From NCBI RefSeq assembly GCF_012927405.1, contig NZ_JABBGM010000006.1:1-64000 (forward strand): a DNA stretch of 64,000 bases, in the 5' to 3' direction. Shown in pieces: positions 34,156-44,147 of this stretch; position 1 is the first letter of the stretch; every line of letters starts with the position of its first letter. The position numbers were made by a program, and so were the translations under genes. The stretch is from Novosphingobium olei. GTDB lineage: Bacteria > Pseudomonadota > Alphaproteobacteria > Sphingomonadales > Sphingomonadaceae. The notes beneath the pieces are model-generated. The model did not search any database, was not told the origin of the DNA, and was given only the letters and a program-made list of their open reading frames with translations.

Positions 34156-34761
34156 TCAGGCGGGGACCATCTGTGCGTCGATGGTGATGGTCACTTTCCG
34201 GCTGACGATCAGGCGATAGGCCGTCATGCCGAAATCGGTACGGTCGATCGTCGTTCGTGCCGAGAGATGCATCGGCTGCTGCCCGTTGGCCTGTGCTGGA
34301 GGGGCGGTGAAGGTGACGGAAAGCCGCGCCGGACGGGTCACGCCGCGCGCGGTGAGATCTCCATCGACATAGGCGGTGACGGGGCCGGTCATGGCCATGG
34401 TCCGTCCGAGGAACCGCACTTCGGGATAGTGAGCCACGTCGAAGAAGTCGGCGCCTTTGAGCCGGGCGAGCGTGACCGAATCCCCGGCCTGCAACGCCCG
34501 AGCATCGAGCTGGACGTCCAGGCGGATGGCATCGAGCCGGGCTGGATCGATCTGAATTCCCCCGCTCATGGAGGGAAAGCGCGCCGTCTTGCTGGCAATG
34601 CCGAAGAAGCCAACGCGGGCATGGACGCTGCTTGCCTGGGCATCGAGCCGATAGCGCAAGGGCTGGGCGGGGGCGGAAGATGCCGGCAGGGCGGGGCTTG
34701 CGCAAAGCAGGGGGATGGCGATGGCGGCGATGGCCCGGCGGGTGCTGGATCGGTGCATCAT
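34156..34761 (-). CDS. YceI-family periplasmic lipid-binding protein
   Basis: A 201-residue exported protein. After a signal peptide (AIAAIAIPLLCASPALPA) comes the YceI beta-barrel: YRLDAQASSVHARVGFFGI, the FFDVAHYPEVRFLG strand, and FGMTAYRLIVSRKVTITID. The family binds isoprenoid-like lipids and is often linked to electron transport or acid stress. AAGGA precedes ATG 34761. Confidence 0.85.
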   Translation of the reverse strand: MMHRSSTRRAIAAIAIPLLCASPALPASSAPAQPLRYRLDAQASSVHARVGFFGIASKTARFPSMSGGIQIDPARLDAIRLDVQLDARALQAGDSVTLARLKGADFFDVAHYPEVRFLGRTMAMTGPVTAYVDGDLTARGVTRPARLSVTFTAPPAQANGQQPMHLSARTTIDRTDFGMTAYRLIVSRKVTITIDAQMVPA

Positions 34762-34850
34762 CAATCGGCGATCCTTGCTCTGCGACTTTCCGACAAAAAG
34801 TGCGTATCCCGCTGGCGTTCCCGCGCGATGCCCCTATTTCCCGGCAGGAC

Positions 34851-35438
34851 ATGGCCAAGCTCTACTTCTACTACGCCAGCATGAACGCGGGCAAATCGAC
34901 CACGTTGTTGCAGGCGGACTTCAATTACCGCGAACGCGGCATGGCCACCATGCTGTGGACGGCGGCCGTCGATTCCCGTTCGGGCAGCGGCGGGATCGTC
35001 AGTCGCATTGGGCTGGACGCCGATGCGCACCGCTTCGATGCGTCCACCGATCTGTGGGCGCGGGTGCATGCCGCGCATCTTGTCCAGCCACTGTCCTGCG
35101 TGATGGTCGATGAAGCGCAGTTCCTCACCGGTGCACAAGTATGGCAACTCGCGCGGCTTGCCGATGAGGCCGATATTCCGGTGCTTTGCTACGGCCTGCG
35201 CACCGATTTCAAGGGGGCGCTGTTCGAAGGTTCGGGCGTGCTGCTCGGGATCGCGGACGCGCTGATCGAACTGAAGGCGGTGTGCCACTGCGGCCGCAAG
35301 GCAACGATGAACCTGCGCGTCGATGCCGATGGCGGCGCCGTGCGGGCAGGGGCGCAGACCGAGATCGGCGGCAACGATCGCTATGTCGCCTTGTGCCGCC
35401 GGCATTTCAGCGAAGCGCTGCACGGGGACGAACGATGA
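34851..35438 (+). CDS. tdk: Thymidine kinase
   Basis: A 195-residue enzyme making dTMP from thymidine in the salvage pathway. Walker A is SMNAGKST, the catalytic Glu lies in MVDEAQFL, the lasso region has YGLRTDFKGALFEGS, and zinc Cys residues lie in CHCGRKATMNLR and near the C-terminus (CRRHF). The length is close to E. coli Tdk. It overlaps the next gene as ATGA. Confidence 0.95.
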   Translation: MAKLYFYYASMNAGKSTTLLQADFNYRERGMATMLWTAAVDSRSGSGGIVSRIGLDADAHRFDASTDLWARVHAAHLVQPLSCVMVDEAQFLTGAQVWQLARLADEADIPVLCYGLRTDFKGALFEGSGVLLGIADALIELKAVCHCGRKATMNLRVDADGGAVRAGAQTEIGGNDRYVALCRRHFSEALHGDER

Positions 35439-35980
35439 GCGACGAAAGCCTATATGTGCCACTGGCCGACGGTGATCTGCGGCTTGAACCGATTGCCGAG
35501 GCGCACCGCGAGGGCCTTCGCGAGGCTTGCGCGCGTGACGGCGAGATCTGGCGGATCTATCCATTCACGTATGAAGGTGCGGCCTTCGATCCGCAGTTCG
35601 ATAGCCTGCTGGACGGAGGGCCGCGGCGCCGTGCCTATGCGATACTTCGCGGTGACGACATCGTCGGCATGACCGCCTGGATCGAGCAAGGACAGCCAGG
35701 CTGGTCGATAGAGATCGGCAACAGCTATATCGTGCCGGAGGTGCGTGGCACAGGCTTCAACACCCGGCTCAAGAAGCTGATGATCGACCATGCTTTCGCC
35801 TGCGGGCTGGAACGGGTCGGCTTCAAGGTGGACGAACGCAACAAGCGCAGCCAGGCAGCCGTGCTCAAGCTCGGCGCGGTACGCGAAGGCGTGCTGCGCC
35901 ATGAACGCAAAACCTGGACCGGCCATGTGCGCGACACCGTGTCCTTCAGCATCCTGCGCGACGAATGGATCAACCGATGA
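35435..35980 (+). CDS. GNAT-family acetyltransferase (RimJ-like)
   Basis: A 181-residue N-acetyltransferase of the RimJ/RimL type: an acetyl-CoA site at NSYIVPEVRGTGFNTRLKKL and the C-terminal VDERNKRSQAAVLKLGAVREGVLRHE. The substrate is unknown; such enzymes acetylate ribosomal proteins or small amines. It is coupled to tdk upstream and to the site-2 protease downstream (ATGA overlaps both sides). Confidence 0.9.
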   Translation: MSDESLYVPLADGDLRLEPIAEAHREGLREACARDGEIWRIYPFTYEGAAFDPQFDSLLDGGPRRRAYAILRGDDIVGMTAWIEQGQPGWSIEIGNSYIVPEVRGTGFNTRLKKLMIDHAFACGLERVGFKVDERNKRSQAAVLKLGAVREGVLRHERKTWTGHVRDTVSFSILRDEWINR

Positions 35981-36678
35981 ATGCCACGCTCTATTCCATC
36001 GCCACGCTGGTCGTGCCGCTGGTCTTCGCCATCGTGTTCCATGAAGTGGCACACGGCTGGATGGCACGCGCGTTGGGCGATCCGACGGCGTGGGAGCGGC
36101 GCCGGCTGAGCCTCAACCCGCTGCGCCATGTCGATCCGGTCGGCACGATCATCCTGCCGGGCGCACTCAAGCTGATGGGCCTTCCGGTGTTTGGCTGGGC
36201 AAAGCCGGTGCCGGTAAACTATCGCCGGCTGAACAATCCCAAGCGGGACATGGCCTTTGTCGGCGCGGCAGGGCCGGTGACCAACTTCATTCTGGCGCTG
36301 TTGGCCGCGATCGCGCTGGGGCTGCTGGTGCGGGTGGCCGATACCCAGGCAGAGCCTGCGTTCTGGCTGCGCTTCACCGCCGACAACCTCCAGAACTTCA
36401 TCCTGATCAACACCTTCTTGGGCATGTTCAACCTGATTCCGCTGCCCCCGTTCGATGGTTCGCGCATCCTGCGCGGCATCCTGCCGATGTCTGGCGCGCG
36501 AATGATGGACCGGATCGAGCCTTACGGAATCCTGGTGTTCATGGGGATTTTCCTTGTACTGCCCTATCTTGTCCCCGGCTTGCACCTCGTCGATCGGATC
36601 GTGCTGCCGCCGGTGCAGTGGCTGGTCGAACAGTACCAGCATGTCGCCGCCTGGGCCGCCGGGCCGGAGCCGATGTAA
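35977..36678 (+). CDS. Site-2 protease family intramembrane metalloprotease (M50)
   Basis: A 233-residue, about six-helix protein with zinc motif HEVAHGW (family HExxH) near the N-terminus and NLIPLPPFDGSRI carrying the third ligand Asp. It lacks PDZ or CBS domains, so it belongs to the short M50 group. The substrate is unknown. It ends five bases before truB. Confidence 0.93.
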   Translation: MNATLYSIATLVVPLVFAIVFHEVAHGWMARALGDPTAWERRRLSLNPLRHVDPVGTIILPGALKLMGLPVFGWAKPVPVNYRRLNNPKRDMAFVGAAGPVTNFILALLAAIALGLLVRVADTQAEPAFWLRFTADNLQNFILINTFLGMFNLIPLPPFDGSRILRGILPMSGARMMDRIEPYGILVFMGIFLVLPYLVPGLHLVDRIVLPPVQWLVEQYQHVAAWAAGPEPM

Positions 36679-36683
36679 CGCCG

Positions 36684-37598
36684 ATGGTTGATGGCTGGAT
36701 CATTCTCGACAAGCCGCTCGAGCTTGGCTCGACGCAGGGCGTGGCTGCGGTGAAGCGCAACCTGCGGCAGGCGGGGCATGGCAAGGTAAAGGTTGGTCAC
36801 GGCGGCACGCTCGATCCGCTGGCGACCGGCGTTCTGCCGATCGCGGTGGGGGAGGCGACCAAGCTGTGCGGGCGAATGCTGGATGCGACCAAGGAGTACG
36901 CGTTCACGATCGAGTTCGGGCGGGAAACCGACACGCTCGACCTTGAAGGAAAGGTCATCGCGGAAAGCGATGCGCGGCCTACGCTGGATGCCCTGACGGC
37001 TGCTCTTGTTCGCTTCCAAGGCCCCATCGAGCAGGTCCCCCCGGCCTATTCGGCGCTGATGATCGACGGGCAGCGGGCCTATGATCGCGCGCGTGCCGGC
37101 GAAGACGTCGCAATGCCAACGCGCACGGTGACGATCGGTGCGCTGACGCTGGAAACGCAAGAAGGACCCGATCACTCCGTCGAATCCGCAACGCTTGTCG
37201 CTTATGTTTCGAAGGGCACCTATATCCGCAGCCTTGCACGCGACATCGCGCATGCGCTGGGCACGGTAGGCCACGTCACGATGCTGCGCCGCCTGCGGGC
37301 CGGTCCGTTCGGCTTGTCAGAGGCGATTTCGCTGGACAAACTGAACGAGGTCGGTAAAGGCGCGCCCCTTGAACACATACTCTTGCCGCTGGAGGCAGGG
37401 CTGGTCGACATCCCGGCTCTAGACCTCGATCCCGAGCAGGCAAGGGCGGTCCGCCAGGGCCGCGTTCTGACGGGATTGCCCTGCAACGACGGGCTTTTCT
37501 GGGCAAGACTGGGCAGGGTGCCCGTCGCGCTGGTTGAGCTTTCGGGCGGAAGCCTGACCGTTGCAAGGGGTTTCAACCTACCCGATGTCGCGGAGTGA
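36684..37598 (+). CDS. truB: tRNA pseudouridine-55 synthase TruB
   Basis: A 304-residue enzyme that makes pseudouridine 55 in the T-loop of tRNAs. The catalytic Asp lies in [37 protein letters not shown] and [18 protein letters not shown] are family motifs. ATG 36684 begins [16 protein letters not shown]. It is followed after a few bases by rpsO. Confidence 0.97.
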   Translation: MVDGWIILDKPLELGSTQGVAAVKRNLRQAGHGKVKVGHGGTLDPLATGVLPIAVGEATKLCGRMLDATKEYAFTIEFGRETDTLDLEGKVIAESDARPTLDALTAALVRFQGPIEQVPPAYSALMIDGQRAYDRARAGEDVAMPTRTVTIGALTLETQEGPDHSVESATLVAYVSKGTYIRSLARDIAHALGTVGHVTMLRRLRAGPFGLSEAISLDKLNEVGKGAPLEHILLPLEAGLVDIPALDLDPEQARAVRQGRVLTGLPCNDGLFWARLGRVPVALVELSGGSLTVARGFNLPDVAE

Positions 37599-37603
37599 AT
37601 GAC

Positions 37604-37873
37604 ATGTCGATTACCGCGGAAAAGAAGCAGGAAGTCATCCAGAGCAACGCTCGCGCTGCCAACGACACCGGTTCGCCGGAAGTCCAGGTCGCGATCCTGA
37701 CCAGCCGCATCCAGACGCTGACCGAGCACTTCAAGGCCCACCACAAGGACAACCATTCGCGTCGTGGCCTCCTGATGATGGTCAACAAGCGCCGCTCGCT
37801 GCTCGACTACCTCAAGAAGAAGGACGTCGAGCGCTACAACGCGCTGATCCAGAAGCTCGGTCTTCGCAAGTAA
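37604..37873 (+). CDS. rpsO: 30S ribosomal protein S15
   Basis: An 89-residue ribosomal protein: [60 protein letters not shown] 37604 gives the standard length; ATG 37595 would add three residues. A terminator follows ten bases after the stop. Confidence 0.98.
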   Translation: MSITAEKKQEVIQSNARAANDTGSPEVQVAILTSRIQTLTEHFKAHHKDNHSRRGLLMMVNKRRSLLDYLKKKDVERYNALIQKLGLRK

Positions 37874-37882
37874 CCAAGCGGA

Positions 37883-37911
37883 GCGGCCCCTAGCGGGCCG
37901 CTTTTGCTTTT
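37883..37911 (+). terminator. Rho-independent terminator after rpsO
   Basis: GCGGCCC (37883-37889) pairs with GGGCCGC (37895-37901), followed by TTTTGCTTTT. It separates truB-rpsO from pnp, though partial read-through is usual in this gene pair. Confidence 0.88.
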
Positions 37912-38035
37912 AGGCGCCCACGCAATCCGGCGAAGCGCCTTCGGGGCCAGGTGAAAGGCCCCACACCGGACCGGGACGGCATTCCCCGGCAGCAAACCCC
38001 GCTCGCAATAGGGCGCGCGGGCTGAAGGAAACGAA

Positions 38036-40363
38036 ATGTTCGACGTCAAAACCGTATCGCTGGAGTGGGGCGGAAAGACCCTCACCCTCGAAACCGGCCG
38101 CATTGCCCGTCAGGCTGACGGCGCGGTCATCGCCACCTACGGTGAAACCGTGGTGCTCTGCGCGGTCACGGCCGCCAAGTCGGTCAAGGAAGGCCAGGAC
38201 TTCTTCCCCCTGACCGTCCACTACCAGGAAAAGTATTCGGCAGCCGGCCGCATCCCCGGCGGCTTCTTCAAGCGCGAACGCGGTGCCACGGAAAAGGAAA
38301 CGCTGGTTTCCCGCCTGATCGACCGTCCGGTCCGTCCGCTGTTCCCGGAAGGCTTCTACAACGAAATCAACGTCATCGCCCAGGTGCTGAGCTATGATGG
38401 CGAGACCGAACCCGATATCGTCGCGATGATTGCCGCTTCGGCCGCGCTGACCATCTCGGGCGTGCCGTTCATGGGCCCGATCGGCGCTGCGCGCGTCGGC
38501 TTCGTCGATGGCGAATATGTCCTGAACCCGAAGCAGGACGTGGCTCTGGCCGACGGTCGTCTCGACCTCGTCGTTGCCGCAACCGACACCGCCGTGATGA
38601 TGGTGGAATCGGAAGCCAAGGAACTGAGCGAAGACGAGATGCTCGGCGCCGTGATGTTCGCGCATGACGAGATCCGCAAGGTCATCGGCGCGATCATCCA
38701 GCTGGCCGAGAAGGCCGCCAAGGATCCTTGGGAAATCGACCTGTCGGACAACACGGCCGACATCAAGAAGAAGCTCAAGGACCTCGTCGGTGCCGACGTC
38801 GCCGCCGCCTACAAGCTGACCGACAAGTCGGCGCGCTCCAATGCTCTGAACGAAGCCCGCGCGAAGGCCAAGGCCGCGTTCGCCGAGGACGGCGCGCAGA
38901 CCCAGATGGTCGCGATCAAGACGATGAAGAAGGTGGAAGCCGACATCGTCCGTGGCGCGATCCTGAAGGACGGCCAGCGCATCGACGGCCGCACCACCAC
39001 GCAGGTCCGCCCGATCGAAGCGATCGTCGGCTTCCTGCCGCGCACCCATGGTTCGGCTCTGTTCACGCGTGGCGAAACGCAGGCGATCTGCACCACCACG
39101 CTGGGCACCAAGGATGCCGAGCAGATGATCGACGGCCTTGAAGGCCTGCGCTACGAAAACTTCATGCTCCACTACAACTTCCCGCCGTACTCGGTGGGCG
39201 AAGTCGGTCGCTTCGGTGCTCCGGGCCGTCGCGAAGTGGGCCATGGCAAGCTGGCATGGCGCGCGCTGCACCCGGTGCTGCCGACCAAGGAAGAGTTCCC
39301 CTATACGATCCGCATCCTCTCGGACATCACCGAGTCGAACGGTTCGTCCTCGATGGCGACCGTCTGCGGCGGCTGCCTCTCGATGATGGACGCGGGCGTT
39401 CCGGTGAAGCGTCCGGTTTCGGGCATCGCCATGGGCCTGATCCTGGAAGGTGATAAGTTCGCCGTTCTCTCGGACATCCTGGGCGACGAGGATCACCTCG
39501 GCGACATGGACTTCAAGGTGGCTGGTACCTCCGAAGGCATCACCACGATGCAGATGGACATCAAGGTCGCGGGCATCACGCGCGAGATCTTCGAAGTCGC
39601 CCTGCGTCAGGCTTCGGAAGGCCGTGCGCACATCCTGGGCGAGATGACCAAGGCGCTGGGTGAAGCGCGCACCGAACTTTCGGCGCACGCTCCGCGCATC
39701 GAGACGCTGCAGATCGACAAGTCGAAGATCCGCGACGTGATCGGCACCGGCGGCAAGGTGATCCGCGAGATCGTCGCCACCACCGGCGCGAAGGTCGACA
39801 TCGACGACGAAGGCCTGATCAAGATCAGCTCGTCCGATCTCGGTCAGATCGAAGCGGCCAAGAACTGGATCCTCGGCATCGTCGAGGAAGCGGAAGTCGG
39901 CAAGATCTACGACGGCAAGGTCGTCAACATCGTCGACTTCGGCGCTTTCGTGAACTTCATGGGTGGCAAGGACGGTCTCGTCCACGTCAGCGAAATGAAG
40001 AACGAGCGCGTGGAAAAGCCGACGGATGTCGTCAAGGAAGGCCAGGCCGTGAAGGTCAAGGTCCTTGAGATCGACAACCGCGGCAAGGTTCGCCTGTCGA
40101 TGCGCGTCGTCGACCAGGAAACCGGCGCCGAACTGGAAGACACCCGTCCGCCCCGCGAACCGCGTGAACCGCGCGGCGACCGTGGTGATCGTGGCGGTGA
40201 CCGTCGTGGTCCGGGCGGCCGCGGTGGCGACCGCGGCGGTCGCGGTGATCGTGGTCCGCGTCGTGACGGCAGCGAAGGCCGTGGCGATCGCGGCCCGCGC
40301 CGTGACCGCGAAGACGGTCCGGCCCCGGATCACATGCCGGCGTTCCTCAAGTCGGACGATTGA
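38036..40363 (+). CDS. pnp: Polynucleotide phosphorylase
   Basis: A 775-residue 3'-5' phosphorolytic exonuclease, core of the RNA degradosome. Two RNase PH domains (about 10-230 and 320-540), a KH domain with [21 protein letters not shown] and an S1 domain with [20 protein letters not shown]. The last ~65 residues form an Arg/Gly/Asp tail of repeated RGDRG and GGRGG units, longer than in the E. coli enzyme. GAAGGAAA lies before ATG 38036. Confidence 0.97.
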   Translation: MFDVKTVSLEWGGKTLTLETGRIARQADGAVIATYGETVVLCAVTAAKSVKEGQDFFPLTVHYQEKYSAAGRIPGGFFKRERGATEKETLVSRLIDRPVRPLFPEGFYNEINVIAQVLSYDGETEPDIVAMIAASAALTISGVPFMGPIGAARVGFVDGEYVLNPKQDVALADGRLDLVVAATDTAVMMVESEAKELSEDEMLGAVMFAHDEIRKVIGAIIQLAEKAAKDPWEIDLSDNTADIKKKLKDLVGADVAAAYKLTDKSARSNALNEARAKAKAAFAEDGAQTQMVAIKTMKKVEADIVRGAILKDGQRIDGRTTTQVRPIEAIVGFLPRTHGSALFTRGETQAICTTTLGTKDAEQMIDGLEGLRYENFMLHYNFPPYSVGEVGRFGAPGRREVGHGKLAWRALHPVLPTKEEFPYTIRILSDITESNGSSSMATVCGGCLSMMDAGVPVKRPVSGIAMGLILEGDKFAVLSDILGDEDHLGDMDFKVAGTSEGITTMQMDIKVAGITREIFEVALRQASEGRAHILGEMTKALGEARTELSAHAPRIETLQIDKSKIRDVIGTGGKVIREIVATTGAKVDIDDEGLIKISSSDLGQIEAAKNWILGIVEEAEVGKIYDGKVVNIVDFGAFVNFMGGKDGLVHVSEMKNERVEKPTDVVKEGQAVKVKVLEIDNRGKVRLSMRVVDQETGAELEDTRPPREPREPRGDRGDRGGDRRGPGGRGGDRGGRGDRGPRRDGSEGRGDRGPRRDREDGPAPDHMPAFLKSDD

Positions 40364-40390
40364 TCGTCCCGACGAAGGGCTGAAAACGAA

Positions 40391-40425
40391 AGGACCCGCG
40401 AGCAATCGCGGGTCCTTTTGCTTTT
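40391..40425 (+). terminator. Rho-independent terminator after pnp
   Basis: AGGACCCGCGA (40391-40401) pairs with TCGCGGGTCCT (40406-40416) around a 4-base loop and is followed by a T-rich run. It ends the translation/RNA block and faces the convergent diguanylate cyclase gene. Confidence 0.92.
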
Positions 40426-40453
40426 GCACCTGCCGAAGGGCCGAAAGCCGCTG

Positions 40454-41650
40454 TCAGGCAGCCTTGCGCACCGGTTCACCCGGCGGGGCACTTGCCATCA
40501 CGATCTGGTTTCGACCGCTCTCCTTCGCCGTATACAGGGCTTCATCGGCGGCCTTCATGGCAGCGCTCTTGCCTGGATAGGCGAATACATCGGCGAGGCC
40601 GCCCGAGAATGTGACCTGCCCGAACGGCATGTCGGTTGCCCGGTTCACCAGCCGTCTTTCCGCAATCTCTGCCCTTGCGCCATCCAGTCGTTTCCAGGCC
40701 TGCTGCAACGTCAGCCCCCGGAACAAGACCGCAAATTCCTCGCCGCCGTGCCGGGCGACATGGCAGCGCGCGTCGGAAATCCGGTCGAGCGTTTCGGCCA
40801 CGACACGCAGCACCCTGTCTCCGGCGGGATGCCCGTGGGTGTCGTTGATGCGCTTGAAATGGTCGATGTCGACAAAGGCAACCGATAGCGGTTCCTTTCT
40901 GGCCTGTGCTTCGCGGAGTTCGCGGTCGAACAGGTGATCGAAGGCGCGACGGTTGGGCAGGCCGGTCAGGTGATCCTGATCGGCAGCGCGCCGGGTTTCT
41001 TCCAGCGTCGCCTGCAGTTCCTGGGCGCGCTTCTCGCTGCGGGCAAGATCACCCTGCATCGTGCGCGTATGTTCGATCATCGCCCGGGTGAGGGCCGTCA
41101 GCTCGGCGATCGTCGCCTGGGTGGACGATGCGGCATGCAAGCTATCCACGTGTCTCGTCAGCGCGGTGTTGTATTCGCTCGTTGCGTCCTGCGCGCCCTT
41201 CATGGTGTCGCCGAACGAAGCAATGTCGCCTTCCAGCTGCTCCATCAGCGCGTGAAGCGTATCCTCGGCCTTCGCGGTGCCGGCATCGCGCACGGCCTCA
41301 TCCAGCCAGCGCAACGTCACGGGCAATCCTCGCTCTGTCCGCTCCAGGATCATCTGGACAAGGCGAGGGCTTGCCCCCGTCACGCAATCATAGGCGATGC
41401 CGAGCGTATAGGGCAGGATCTCGAGATCGTGGTCGATCAGGAAATCGGCAACTTTGCCGAGCATCCGGCGCTTGGCAGGAAGCCAGATCTCCCGGGCTGT
41501 CGGATCGCGATAGCTGCCGGACGCGGCAGGTACTGCCGATGCGACGGAGGCACCAGCGTTGCCTTCGTCGTCATCGTCATCCTGACCAAGGCCAAACCAT
41601 TGGCGCCAGCGGCTGCGCCGCCCATTCTCCGCGGAGTCCTCTTCGCTCAT
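40454..41650 (-). CDS. Diguanylate cyclase (GGDEF domain)
   Basis: A 398-residue protein. A helical N-terminal region (about 45-230, ending in a coiled coil with AELTALTRAMIEHTRTMQGD) leads to a GGDEF domain (about 230-395) with DHLTGLPNRRAF, VDIDHFKRINDTHGH and the active-site GGEEF. The RxxD inhibitory site is not at the usual five-residue distance. No membrane segment, so the enzyme is cytoplasmic and makes c-di-GMP. ATG 41650 is used. Confidence 0.93.
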   Translation of the reverse strand: MSEEDSAENGRRSRWRQWFGLGQDDDDDEGNAGASVASAVPAASGSYRDPTAREIWLPAKRRMLGKVADFLIDHDLEILPYTLGIAYDCVTGASPRLVQMILERTERGLPVTLRWLDEAVRDAGTAKAEDTLHALMEQLEGDIASFGDTMKGAQDATSEYNTALTRHVDSLHAASSTQATIAELTALTRAMIEHTRTMQGDLARSEKRAQELQATLEETRRAADQDHLTGLPNRRAFDHLFDRELREAQARKEPLSVAFVDIDHFKRINDTHGHPAGDRVLRVVAETLDRISDARCHVARHGGEEFAVLFRGLTLQQAWKRLDGARAEIAERRLVNRATDMPFGQVTFSGGLADVFAYPGKSAAMKAADEALYTAKESGRNQIVMASAPPGEPVRKAA

Positions 41651-41751
41651 GCGCAAGGAGAACGGGCTGGCGGCGCTTCCCTTAATCCCGGTCGGTTGCG
41701 TAGACTTTAAGTAACGCCAACTTCACCGCCAGAAGCCCCGGAAATCGGACC

Positions 41752-42459
41752 TTAACGCACCCGGGGGCCGCCGAACGGCATCGGCGGGGGCGGGCGGCGA
41801 TGACCGCGCGGCAGCTGCGCCTGATAGGCGCGGCCGCAGTGATCGACGCAGTATGGGAAGCCGGGGTTCACCTTTTCCCCGCAGAAGTGGAAGTCCGGTT
41901 CGCCCGGGTGACCCATCGGCCAGCGGCAGATGCGATCGTTCAGGTCAAGCAGGCTCGTCTTGTCGGCAATCTCGGGGCTCGGGCGGGCCGGAACGAGGCG
42001 ACGCGGCGGCGCCGGCGGGATCGGTGCCTGCTGATCGCCAGGGCCCTGGCGCAGGAAGCCGCCCGGACCGACCGAGACGATGCGCGGCTGCGGCGCGGCC
42101 GGTGCGTCGTTCGTAGCGGCGACGGCTGGGGCCGCAGGTGCCTGCGGGGCAGGGCGCGGGGCGGGCGGGGGCGGCGGCGCGACGGGAGCGGCGGCAACCG
42201 GCGCGGCTGCCTTTGGTGCAGGAGCGGGACGCGGTTCGGGCGCTGGCGCTGGCTTGGCAGCCTTCGGCGCCGCTGCGGGCGCGTCGGCCTTGTCGTTCGG
42301 CTTGACCGGGGAAGGTCGTGCCTTCAGCCCGAGGCGATGCGCCTTGCCGATTACGGCGTTGCGGCTGACTCCGCCGAGTTCGTCGGCGATCTGGCTGGCA
42401 GTTGCACCGCCCTCCCACATCTTGGTCAGCTTCTCGATGCGCTCGTCCGTCCAACTCAT
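41752..42459 (-). CDS. gcrA: GcrA cell-cycle regulator
   Basis: A 235-residue regulator that binds RNA polymerase sigma-70 and methylated GANTC sites. The N-terminal DNA-binding domain is MSWTDERIEKLTKMWEGG, then ADELGGVSRNAVIGKAHRLGL. A long Ala/Pro-rich linker (about 50-165) joins it to the C-terminal sigma-interacting region with Cys/His (RICRWPMGHPGEPDFHFCG, then YCVDHCGRAYQ). The linker is longer than in Caulobacter. The start is the family start, although the frame stays open upstream. Confidence 0.94.
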   Translation of the reverse strand: MSWTDERIEKLTKMWEGGATASQIADELGGVSRNAVIGKAHRLGLKARPSPVKPNDKADAPAAAPKAAKPAPAPEPRPAPAPKAAAPVAAAPVAPPPPPAPRPAPQAPAAPAVAATNDAPAAPQPRIVSVGPGGFLRQGPGDQQAPIPPAPPRRLVPARPSPEIADKTSLLDLNDRICRWPMGHPGEPDFHFCGEKVNPGFPYCVDHCGRAYQAQLPRGHRRPPPPMPFGGPRVR

Positions 42460-42548
42460 GCCGTCAGTTTTCCTTCGTGGAGTTGCAAGCGCGAACGCGT
42501 GCATCCCTTGCCTTGCCATAGGGCCGCCCGCGCGATACCGCACCGGGC

Positions 42549-43433
42549 ATGGCCGATCAATCTCTACCCCTGACCGGGGGTGAAACCCCGACCGTGAACA
42601 TCCGTGCGACCGGAGGTTTTCCAAACCCCGGGGAGCCGCTGTTCCGCAGCATCAACAGGTTGGGGCTGTGGACCCTCTATATGAAGGAGGTCCGCCGTTT
42701 CTTCAAGGTGCAGACCCAGACGATCTGGGCGCCTGCGGTCACCACCCTGCTCTATCTGATGATCTTCACCCTGGCGCTTGGCCGGGGCGGTCGCGAAGTG
42801 CTCGGCGTGCCGTTTGCAAGCTTCGTCGCCCCGGGCCTCATCGCGATGGGGATGATCAACAATGCCTTCGCCAATGCGAGCTTCGGCCTGCTGGGCGGCA
42901 AGATCCAGGGCACGATCATTGACTACCTGATGCCGCCGATTTCCGAAGGAGAACTGCTCGCCGCGCTGGTCGGCGCAGCCGTGACGCGCGCGATATTGGT
43001 GGGGCTCGTCGTCTACGGCGCGATGCTGCTGTGGCCGGGCGTGAATATGGAAATTCGCCACCCCTGGGCGATCGTCTGGTTTGGCCTGATGGGATCGATC
43101 CTGCTGTCGCTGATCGGCGTGGCGACCTCGATGTGGTCTGAAAAGTTCGATCACCTGGCCGCCGTGACCAACTTCGTCATCACCCCTATGTCGATGCTGT
43201 CGGGGACGTTCTACGTTATCAGCAACCTTGCCCCCGCGTTTCAGGCTGTTAGCCGCGTGAACCCGATCTTTTACGTGATCTCGGGCTTCCGCTTCGGATT
43301 TCTTGGGCAGAGCGACATCGGCGATACCAACCTGGCGGTGCTGCACGGGGCCATTGGCCTCGGCGTCCTCAACGCTGTGCTGGCGGTGATCATCTACCTG
43401 CTGCTGCGCTCGGGCTGGAAGCTCAAGAACTGA
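42549..43433 (+). CDS. ABC-2 type transporter permease
   Basis: A 294-residue inner-membrane permease with about six helices after a 40-residue cytoplasmic N-terminus. It matches the ABC-2 family (RFFKVQTQTIWAPAVTTLLYL, SGTFYVISNLAPAFQAVSRVNPIFY), which exports drugs or polysaccharides. The cognate ATPase usually lies next door but is not here; the neighbours are gcrA and hspQ. The start lies 89 bases from gcrA in the opposite direction. Confidence 0.88.
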   Translation: MADQSLPLTGGETPTVNIRATGGFPNPGEPLFRSINRLGLWTLYMKEVRRFFKVQTQTIWAPAVTTLLYLMIFTLALGRGGREVLGVPFASFVAPGLIAMGMINNAFANASFGLLGGKIQGTIIDYLMPPISEGELLAALVGAAVTRAILVGLVVYGAMLLWPGVNMEIRHPWAIVWFGLMGSILLSLIGVATSMWSEKFDHLAAVTNFVITPMSMLSGTFYVISNLAPAFQAVSRVNPIFYVISGFRFGFLGQSDIGDTNLAVLHGAIGLGVLNAVLAVIIYLLLRSGWKLKN

Positions 43434-43473
43434 GCTTGGTGCTTGACCGAGGGGCTTGATAGCCCCTTTCGGC

Positions 43474-43854
43474 TCAGTGCGACAGGGCGCGACGAAGGCG
43501 GTAGCGGCCGTCGCGGAAGTCTTCAAAGATCTGCTCGAGCGAAGGGTGGTCCACCGGGCCAGCCTCGGCGTCAGCAAGCAGGTTCTGCTGGCTGACGTAA
43601 GCAACATAGCTGCTTTCGTCGTTTTCGGCGAGCAAATGGTAGAACGGCTGATCGCGTCGCGGACGGATATCCTTCGGAATCGATTCGTACCATTCTTCGC
43701 TGTTGGCGAAGACGGGGTCGATATCGAACACCACGCCACGGAATCCGAACAACCTGTGGCGTACAACCTCGCCGATATCGAAGCGGGCCTCTGCGACAGG
43801 AGGAGCGGAAATCTCGCGACCGGCCTGGGGCGAAAAGAAGCTCGTGCGGTTCAT
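43474..43854 (-). CDS. hspQ: Heat shock protein HspQ
   Basis: A 126-residue protein of the HspQ/YccV family: ARFDIGEVVRHRLFGFRGVVFDIDPVF, WYESIP, QPFYHLLAENDESSYVAYVSQQNLL. In E. coli it steers Lon protease and binds hemimethylated DNA. The family length is about 105; the N-terminal 20 residues are extra. Confidence 0.9.
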   Translation of the reverse strand: MNRTSFFSPQAGREISAPPVAEARFDIGEVVRHRLFGFRGVVFDIDPVFANSEEWYESIPKDIRPRRDQPFYHLLAENDESSYVAYVSQQNLLADAEAGPVDHPSLEQIFEDFRDGRYRLRRALSH

Positions 43855-43999
43855 GCAACCGATATAGGTTTTCGGCGGATGCTAAACAAGCGAGCGGCTG
43901 TGGATGGAATGCCCTTTTCGCTTGAAAGGGTGGAATCCATGCGCTAACGGCGCGCTTCCCGACCGGGAGCAGGCACCCGCCGCTCCCTTGGCACTTCAC

Positions 44000-44090
<91 letters not shown>

Positions 44091-44147
44091 CCATTCCGCG
44101 CAAAACCTTCTCTTTGGTGGCCTGCTTGGCCTGCCCCTGTGGGTGAC

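Noticed and set aside
40140..40340. Short tandem repeats in the pnp 3' end as a possible CRISPR-like array
   Set aside because: The repeats are irregular, in frame, and encode the RGD/RGG tail; no spacers of constant length. No CRISPR array was seen anywhere in the window.
37910..40429. An 839-codon leftward open frame antisense to pnp
   Set aside because: It is a shadow of pnp; its composition is that of a reverse-read coding sequence and it crosses the pnp terminator.
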